NCBI RefSeq assembly: GCF_946885725.1
Contig: NZ_CAMPGZ010000210.1
Span: 1 to 6,950 of the forward strand
DNA: 6,950 nt
Reading direction: 5' to 3'
DNA from: an uncultured Nocardioides sp.
GTDB taxonomy: Bacteria > Actinomycetota > Actinomycetes > Propionibacteriales > Nocardioidaceae
The notes under the pieces were generated by a model that ran no database searches, had not been told where the DNA came from, and worked only from the letters and a program-made list of their open reading frames with translations. Every line of letters starts with the position of its first letter. Within the stretch, counting starts at the first letter, position 1. The translations under genes were made by a program, and so were the position numbers. Of this stretch, positions 1 to 4,961 are shown piece by piece.

Positions 1-157
1 CGAGGTCGCTGCGCGGGGCGAGCTCGCCGCGGCCGTAGCCGCCGAACGCGACCAGCGCGATGCCGTCCGACGGTGACCCGTTGCGCGCCTTGTCCAGCGC
101 GGTACGGCAGAGCTCGTCGGCCGCGCGGGTGCGCTCGGCACGCTCCTCAGCCGTCAC
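1..157 (-). CDS. glnD: PII uridylyl/adenylyltransferase GlnD, N-terminal fragment (cut by window edge)
   Basis: Only the first 52 codons are inside the window. They contain the nucleotidyltransferase motif GGYGRGELAPRSDL (about residues 39-52), the GGxGR...S-D motif in which the Asp residues bind metal in GlnD-type enzymes. The start is GTG at 157: an in-frame TGA lies four codons upstream, and GAGG (165-168 on the plus strand) sits seven bases before it. The nearby ATG at 168-170 is in another frame and soon stops. GlnD modifies the T-loop tyrosine of PII proteins according to nitrogen status. In studied actinobacteria (Streptomyces, Corynebacterium) it adenylylates GlnK rather than uridylylating it, so adenylyltransferase activity is likely here, but the fragment cannot decide this. 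It follows glnK on the same strand after a 121-base gap holding a strong hairpin, so it may be only partly co-transcribed. Confidence 0.93.
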   Translation of the reverse strand, partial: MTAEERAERTRAADELCRTALDKARNGSPSDGIALVAFGGYGRGELAPRSDL

Positions 158-196
158 GTCTCGCCCTCATCCGATCTCTCCCGCGCCCTGCCTCGA

Positions 197-273
197 CCCC
201 GTCGATTGGTCACGAACTGCAGCGACACGCCGGTGGGGCTTGCGGTTTGGTCCCCAACCGCAAGCCCCACCGG
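197..273 (-). repeat. Extragenic palindromic repeat, locus 1 (hairpin module plus end module)
   Basis: Read on the minus strand, a hairpin module begins six bases after the glnK stop: arms TTGCGGTT and AACCGCAA around loop GGGGACCA. Exactly 41 bases after its TGCGG comes the end module TGCAGTTCGTGACCAATCGA, followed by CGGGG. The same two modules at the same 41-base spacing recur at 2785-2891 in the other orientation. The hairpin loop, however, has the same sequence on the plus strand at both loci, so the hairpin is inverted relative to the end module in one of them. The two modules look related to each other, sharing TTGGTC-n3-AAC-n-GCA. No coding role is apparent. Confidence 0.85.
230..273 (-). 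terminator. Perfect 18-bp stem hairpin between glnK and glnD
   Basis: Positions 230-247 and 256-273 are exact reverse complements (18 bp, with no mismatch), separated by an 8-base loop (248-255). The stem begins six bases beyond the glnK stop codon. No T-run follows on the minus strand, so it is not a classical intrinsic terminator. Actinobacteria often have terminator hairpins without a U-tract, and such a stem could instead protect the amtB-glnK transcript from 3' exonuclease decay. Either role would reduce glnD expression relative to glnK. The structure is seen directly, and its function is inferred. Confidence 0.7.
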
Positions 274-278
274 ACCAG

Positions 279-1951
<1,673 letters not shown>

Positions 1952-2048
1952 CGGACCTCCATCGGAAACGGGTCAGGGGTGGCGTCGGCCGGTCGAACGG
2001 CGCTGTCCCCCAGCCGGTGCCAGATGGGGATCACTCTCGGGCGCGGAT

Positions 2049-2086
2049 GTTTCGACACCCGGCGGCCGAGGTTGCGCCCAGGTGAC
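2049..2086 (-). promoter_or_regulatory. Putative GlnR-binding box upstream of amtB
   Basis: On the minus strand the series reads GTCAC-n6-GCAAC-n6-CGCCG-n6-GAAAC (plus-strand positions 2082-2086, 2071-2075, about 2060-2064, and 2049-2053). The published actinobacterial GlnR pattern is gTnAC-n6-GaAAC repeated with a 22-bp period. Half-sites 1 and 4 match well, half-site 2 has one mismatch, half-site 3 is poor, and the register is exact. It lies about 100-135 bases before the amtB start, a plausible place to activate amtB-glnK. GlnR activation of amtB is known in Streptomyces and mycobacteria. Whether this organism has GlnR cannot be seen here. I found no convincing -10/-35 pair for amtB. Confidence 0.5.
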
Positions 2087-2142
2087 GCTTCAGCGCCCGG
2101 TGTTACGTCCAGATGAACGGATTTTCCGGCGCGAACGGTCTA

Positions 2143-2170
2143 TTGGCGGTTTCGGAACTACCCGTATCGT
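2143..2170 (+). promoter_or_regulatory. Probable promoter of the tetR-type gene (leaderless)
   Basis: TTGGCG (2143-2148) and TATCGT (2165-2170) are separated by 16 bases, a good sigma-70-type (HrdB/SigA-like) pair. Transcription would begin about seven bases after the -10, at 2177-2178, which is the A of the ATG. No Shine-Dalgarno sequence precedes that ATG. Both facts point to a leaderless mRNA, which is common in actinobacteria. The spacer holds the near-palindrome GTTTCGGAAC (2149-2158), a possible but weak autorepression site. Confidence 0.55.
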
Positions 2171-2177
2171 TTGTGTC

Positions 2178-2774
2178 ATGGCAGACCAGGACGCCCCCCG
2201 ACGCCGCGGCCGCGGCCGTCCCCGCGACCCGGAGACCGACTCCAAGATCACCCGCGCCGCGGCCGAGCTGCTGCTCCTGCGCGGCTTCGACAAGACCACC
2301 GTCGACGAGGTGGCCGCCCGCGCCGGCGTGGGCAAGGCGACGGTCTACCGCCGCTGGCCGTCCAAGGAGGACCTGGCGGTCGCCGCGATGGAGACGCTCT
2401 ACTCCGCGGAGTTCCCCGAGCCCGACACCGGTTCGATCCGCGGCGACCTCGCCGCGAGCTACCGCTCCTTCATCGCCTTCGCCAACACCGACACCGGCAA
2501 GGCCTACATGCGGATGTCGATCACGGAGTCGCTGCGCGACGAGCGCATCGCCGCGCTCTACCGCGCCTCGACCGAGCGCCGCGAGCTCGAGGCCCGCCGC
2601 TCACTCGAGCGCGCCATCGAGCGTGGTGAGGTCAGGAAGGACGCCGACATCGACACCGCGGTGCAGTACCTCGGCGGCATCATCATCGCCCGGGTCATCC
2701 TCGGGCGGCCGCTGCCGCAGCTCGAGGACGTGGACGACCTCGTGGAGTTCACGCTGCGCGGCATCTCGGCGTAG
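2178..2774 (+). CDS. TetR/AcrR-family transcriptional regulator
   Basis: This 198-residue protein has usual TetR-family length. An arginine-rich arm (residues 8-16, RRRGRGRPR) precedes the TetR_N DNA-binding domain. The helix-turn-helix is TTVDEVAARAGVGKATVYRRW (40-60; first 20 and one more residue), followed by PSKEDL (61-66), which is typical of the family. The C-terminal half (about 75-198) is a helical ligand/dimer domain with no motif that tells the ligand. I chose the ATG at 2178 because a promoter ends seven bases before it and because the family domain starts soon after. The longer reading from 2082 would add 32 residues unlike any TetR N-terminus. It diverges from amtB across 226 bases and converges on ftsY. 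It does not resemble AmtR, the corynebacterial nitrogen regulator of this fold, in the sequence I can recall, so a nitrogen role is unsupported. Its targets are unknown. Confidence 0.92.
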   Translation: MADQDAPRRRGRGRPRDPETDSKITRAAAELLLLRGFDKTTVDEVAARAGVGKATVYRRWPSKEDLAVAAMETLYSAEFPEPDTGSIRGDLAASYRSFIAFANTDTGKAYMRMSITESLRDERIAALYRASTERRELEARRSLERAIERGEVRKDADIDTAVQYLGGIIIARVILGRPLPQLEDVDDLVEFTLRGISA

Positions 2775-2784
2775 CCCGGGGGCA

Positions 2785-2808
2785 TTGCGGTTTGGTCCCC
2801 AACCGCAA
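2785..2808 (+). terminator. Hairpin after tetR (repeat module A1)
   Basis: TTGCGGTT (2785-2792) and AACCGCAA (2801-2808) form an 8-bp perfect stem around loop TGGTCCCC. It starts ten bases after the tetR stop, the expected place for a terminator, but no T-run follows. The hairpin is the first unit of the 41-base tandem repeat, so its position may reflect repeat insertion rather than a dedicated terminator. Confidence 0.5.
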
Positions 2809-2826
2809 GAACCCGGCGGCCGAACC

Positions 2827-2848
2827 TGCGGTTTGGTCCCCAACCGCA
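2827..2848 (-). terminator. Hairpin downstream of ftsY (repeat module A2)
   Basis: TGCGGTT (2827-2833) pairs with AACCGCA (2842-2848), a 7-bp stem with an 8-base loop. On the minus strand it lies about 45 bases after the ftsY stop. Together with module A1 it gives a hairpin for each of the two converging transcripts. There is no U-tract in either direction, so a terminator role is inferred only from position. Confidence 0.4.
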
Positions 2849-2894
2849 AGGATCCGGCGGCGGAGCCTGCGGTTCGTGACCAATCGAGGGGTGG

Positions 2895-4103
2895 CTAGGC
2901 GGCGGCCGCGTCCCCGCCGAGCAGGGCGTCGACGAACGCCTCGGGGTCGAACGGCGCCAGGTCGTCCGCGCCCTCGCCGATCCCGACGAGCTTGACCGGC
3001 ACACCCAGCTCGCGCTGCACGGCGACCACGATGCCGCCCTTGGCAGAGCCGTCGAGCTTGGTGAGCACGATGCCGGTGACGTCGACGACCTCGCCGAACA
3101 CCCGGGCCTGGGTCATGCCGTTCTGACCGGTGGTGGCGTCGAGCACGAGCAGCACCTCGGAGACCGCGGCCTGCTTCTCCACGACGCGCTTGACCTTGCC
3201 GAGCTCGTCCATCAGCCCGGCCTTGTTCTGCAGGCGGCCGGCGGTGTCGATGATCACCACGTCGACCTCCTGCTCGATCCCGGCCTTCACCGCCTCGAAC
3301 GCGACGCTGGCCGGGTCGCTGCCCTCGGGGCCGCGGACGGTGGGTACGCCGACCCGCTCGCCCCAGGTCGCGAGCTGCTCGGTCGCGGCGGCGCGGAACG
3401 TGTCGGCCGCGCCGAGCATCACGTCCTTGTCCTCGGCGACGAGGACGCGGGCGAGCTTGCCGACGGTCGTGGTCTTGCCGGTGCCGTTGACGCCGACGAC
3501 GAGGACGACACCGGGCTTGCCGTCGCGCCGGTCGACGTGCAGCGCGCGGTCGAGCGTGGGGTCGACGAGGTTCACGAGCTCCTCGCGCAGGATGTCGCGC
3601 ACCGAGTCGGCGGTGCGGCCCTCGACCTTGACGCGGGTGCGCAGCCGCTCGACGAGCTCCTGCGTGGGGGCGACCCCGACGTCGGCGGTGAGGAGGGTGT
3701 CCTCGATCTCCTCCCAGGTGTCCTCGTCGATGACGTCGCGGGACAGCAGGCTCAGCAGGCCGCGCCCCAGCGGGCTCTGCGACCGGGCCAGCCGCGCACG
3801 CAGCCGGACCAGGCGGCCGGCCGTCGACTCGGGCTTCTCGACCGGAGGCGGCGCCTCGACGGTCGGGAGCTCGGCGTCCTCGACGGTGCGGGTCGGGGTG
3901 TCGCGGGGTACGGCGGCGTCGTCGCCGACGCCCGGCTCGGCCTCCGCCTCGGTGTCGGCGGGGGCCACCACCTCCGGCGGGCCCTTCCGGTCCAGCGTGG
4001 GGGTACGGCGACCGCGGCCACGCGTCGCGACGAGGCCGACGACCGCGCCCACGAGGACGACGGCGACGGCGATGATCAGGCCCAGGTACTCCACGTCCAC
4101 CAT
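2895..4103 (-). CDS. ftsY: Signal recognition particle receptor FtsY
   Basis: This is a 402-residue SRP GTPase. Residues 5-27 form one hydrophobic N-terminal segment, which is followed by an acidic, proline-rich linker (about 40-95), the helical N domain (about 100-180) and the G domain. The nucleotide motifs are all present: G1 GVNGTGKTTT (204-213), G2 DTFRAAA (234-240), G3 DTAGR (286-290), G4 TKLDGSAKGG (348-357) and G5 GIGEG (374-378). FtsY receives ribosome-SRP complexes at the inner membrane and hands them to SecYEG through paired GTP hydrolysis with Ffh. The membrane segment plus short linker is the actinobacterial form; E. coli FtsY has a long acidic region instead. The ATG at 4103 has no good Shine-Dalgarno, and GTG codons at residues 2 and 4 are alternatives. 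The neighbouring smc upstream and amtB downstream match the mycobacterial gene order. Confidence 0.96.
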   Translation of the reverse strand: MVDVEYLGLIIAVAVVLVGAVVGLVATRGRGRRTPTLDRKGPPEVVAPADTEAEAEPGVGDDAAVPRDTPTRTVEDAELPTVEAPPPVEKPESTAGRLVRLRARLARSQSPLGRGLLSLLSRDVIDEDTWEEIEDTLLTADVGVAPTQELVERLRTRVKVEGRTADSVRDILREELVNLVDPTLDRALHVDRRDGKPGVVLVVGVNGTGKTTTVGKLARVLVAEDKDVMLGAADTFRAAATEQLATWGERVGVPTVRGPEGSDPASVAFEAVKAGIEQEVDVVIIDTAGRLQNKAGLMDELGKVKRVVEKQAAVSEVLLVLDATTGQNGMTQARVFGEVVDVTGIVLTKLDGSAKGGIVVAVQRELGVPVKLVGIGEGADDLAPFDPEAFVDALLGGDAAAA

Positions 4104-4118
4104 CCAAGCAGAGCGGGT

Positions 4119-4136
4119 GGGCCCGTCATCGGGCCC
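4119..4136 (-). terminator. Short GC hairpin between small membrane protein gene and ftsY
   Basis: GGGCCCG (4119-4125) pairs with CGGGCCC (4130-4136), a 7-bp all-GC stem with a 4-base loop (ATGA on the minus strand). It sits in the 45 bases between the stop at 4149 and the ftsY start at 4103. No U-tract follows. It could end or weaken the upstream transcript, or sit in the ftsY leader about 16 bases before the start codon. This is inferred from position only. Confidence 0.35.
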
Positions 4137-4148
4137 GGGGTCGGCGGT

Positions 4149-4388
4149 TCAGCGGTGCGCGGACTCGCGCACGGGATGCTGCTGCGCGGGAACGACGGCC
4201 TCGTGCCCGTCGGCGTCCTGCTGGCGCTGGTTGTGCAGCGTCGGCAGCGCCTCGACACCCTTGCGCAGCGCGTCACCGACCCACGGCGCGTTGGGGACCT
4301 CCTGGCCACGGTGCGGGTACGCGACGTACAGCACGACGAGGCCGGCCAGAGCCAGGATCACCAACATGGCGACGAGGACAGGGAGCAC
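4149..4388 (-). CDS. Small single-pass membrane protein, function unknown
   Basis: I do not recognise a named family. From the GTG at 4388 the product has 79 residues. Residues 1-23 are strongly hydrophobic (MLPVLVAMLVILALAG onward), followed by AYPHRGQEVPNAPWVGDAL and a hydrophilic tail rich in Gln, Asp and His, probably cytoplasmic or exported depending on topology. Reasons to think it is real: a clean transmembrane segment, a charged stop-transfer flank, and placement in line with its neighbours. The start is uncertain. GTG 4388 has GGGAAGG about 13 bases upstream, which is rather far. ATG 4367 would remove the first seven residues and has no ribosome-binding site. TTG 4457 would add 23 residues ahead of the membrane segment. 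It lies between the thioesterase gene and ftsY. It could also act as a lipid-anchored or secreted peptide if the segment is cleaved, but no lipobox is seen. Confidence 0.65.
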   Translation of the reverse strand: MLPVLVAMLVILALAGLVVLYVAYPHRGQEVPNAPWVGDALRKGVEALPTLHNQRQQDADGHEAVVPAQQHPVRESAHR

Positions 4389-4496
4389 AGCGCGACAACA
4401 ACCTTCCCGGGACGAGGATCGCCCTCCATGGTGCCAGGTCGCCGGAAACGGTCCCAATCGACGGGATCGGTCCGCTCCCCGCTCAACCGGACCCGG
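4389..4496. other. Intergenic gap with a 12-base match to the repeat end module
   Basis: This 108-base gap separates the thioesterase stop from the small membrane gene. CCAATCGACGGG (4454-4465) is identical to the reverse complement of 198-209, the tail of repeat locus 1, and 11 of 12 bases match 2880-2891. No hairpin module is found 41 bases before it. An imperfect stem, CGGTCCC (4449-4455) with GGGATCG (4463-4469, one G-T pair), surrounds it. It may be a decayed repeat end. Otherwise I see no promoter or gene here. Confidence 0.3.
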
Positions 4497-4961
4497 TCAG
4501 TCCGCAGCCGCCTCCGGCACCAGCGCTTCCGCGACCGCGCGGATCACGTCAGGCAGCGGCCGGACCGGCCGGTCCCCCGGGCCCGAGGTGTTGTCGACGT
4601 ACACGTGCACGAACCGCCCCTCGGCCGCAGCCTCGTCCCCGTCGCCCTGGAACAGCCCGATCCGGTAGATCACCGAGGAGTTGCCGACCCGCTCGACGGC
4701 GAGGCCGGCGTCGACCGGCTCCGGGAAGCCGATCTCGCGGAAGTAGCGGCACGACGTCTCCGCGACCACCCCGACGGCGGGCAGCGTGCGCACGTTCACG
4801 CCGGACGCCTCGATGAGGTGGGCGTTGACCGCGGTGTCGAACAGCTCGTAGTAGACGGCGTTGTTCATGTGACCGTAGACGTCGTCGTCGGCCCACCGGG
4901 TGGTCATCCGGCGCCACGCGACGTAGTCGCGGCGGGTCGGCCGCGGCGGTCGCTCCCCCAT
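4497..4961 (-). CDS. Acyl-CoA thioesterase-like protein, hotdog fold (4HBT type)
   Basis: This 154-residue protein has the usual length for single-hotdog thioesterases. The family motif TRWADDDVYGHMNNAVYYEL occupies residues 21-40. By alignment to the D-x-D-x-x-G-H-x-N-N pattern, Asp27 is the likely catalytic acid, followed by Gly30-His31 and Asn33-Asn34. Residues 66-78 (VAETSCRYFREIG) and 116-124 give the later strands of the fold. Members hydrolyse acyl-CoA or acyl-ACP thioesters as homodimers or tetramers; the substrate cannot be predicted. The ATG at 4961 shares one base with the smc stop (TGATG). GGAG at 4970-4973 stands eight bases upstream inside smc, so translation is coupled to smc. 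This pairing is not part of the core smc-ftsY order in mycobacteria. YbgC-like or FcbC-like names are possible. Confidence 0.88.
   Translation of the reverse strand: MGERPPRPTRRDYVAWRRMTTRWADDDVYGHMNNAVYYELFDTAVNAHLIEASGVNVRTLPAVGVVAETSCRYFREIGFPEPVDAGLAVERVGNSSVIYRIGLFQGDGDEAAAEGRFVHVYVDNTSGPGDRPVRPLPDVIRAVAEALVPEAAAD

Larger units (their letters stand above)
2785..2891 (+). repeat. 41-base tandem extragenic palindromic repeat, locus 2
   Basis: Three units start at 2786, 2827 and 2868, exactly 41 bases apart. Units 1 and 2 share their first 24 bases completely (hairpin arms TGCGGTT and AACCGCA with loop TGGTCCCC). Their 17-base linkers differ at only four or five positions, sharing CCGGCGGC. 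Unit 3 is the shorter end module TGCGGTTCGTGACCAATCGA followed by GGGG, and it ends three bases before the ftsY stop codon of the other strand. The array fills almost all of the 120 bases between the converging tetR and ftsY genes. The matching copy with the same spacing is at 197-273. Confidence 0.9.

Noticed and set aside
2102..2106. An extra GTAAC half-site (minus strand) beyond the GlnR-like box
   Set aside because: It lies 20 bases from the next GTCAC instead of 22, so it is out of register with the others.
2082..2177. A 32-residue N-terminal extension of the TetR protein
   Set aside because: It would cross the predicted promoter and part of the GlnR-like box, has no ribosome-binding site, and its sequence is unlike TetR-family N-termini.
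2785..2891. CRISPR array
   Set aside because: The 17-base linkers are similar to each other rather than unique, there are only three units, and no cas genes are near.
2749..4107. A 452-codon minus-strand frame overlapping ftsY
   Set aside because: It is a shifted reading of ftsY with Arg/Gly/Pro-rich composition. The true ftsY frame carries all the GTPase motifs.
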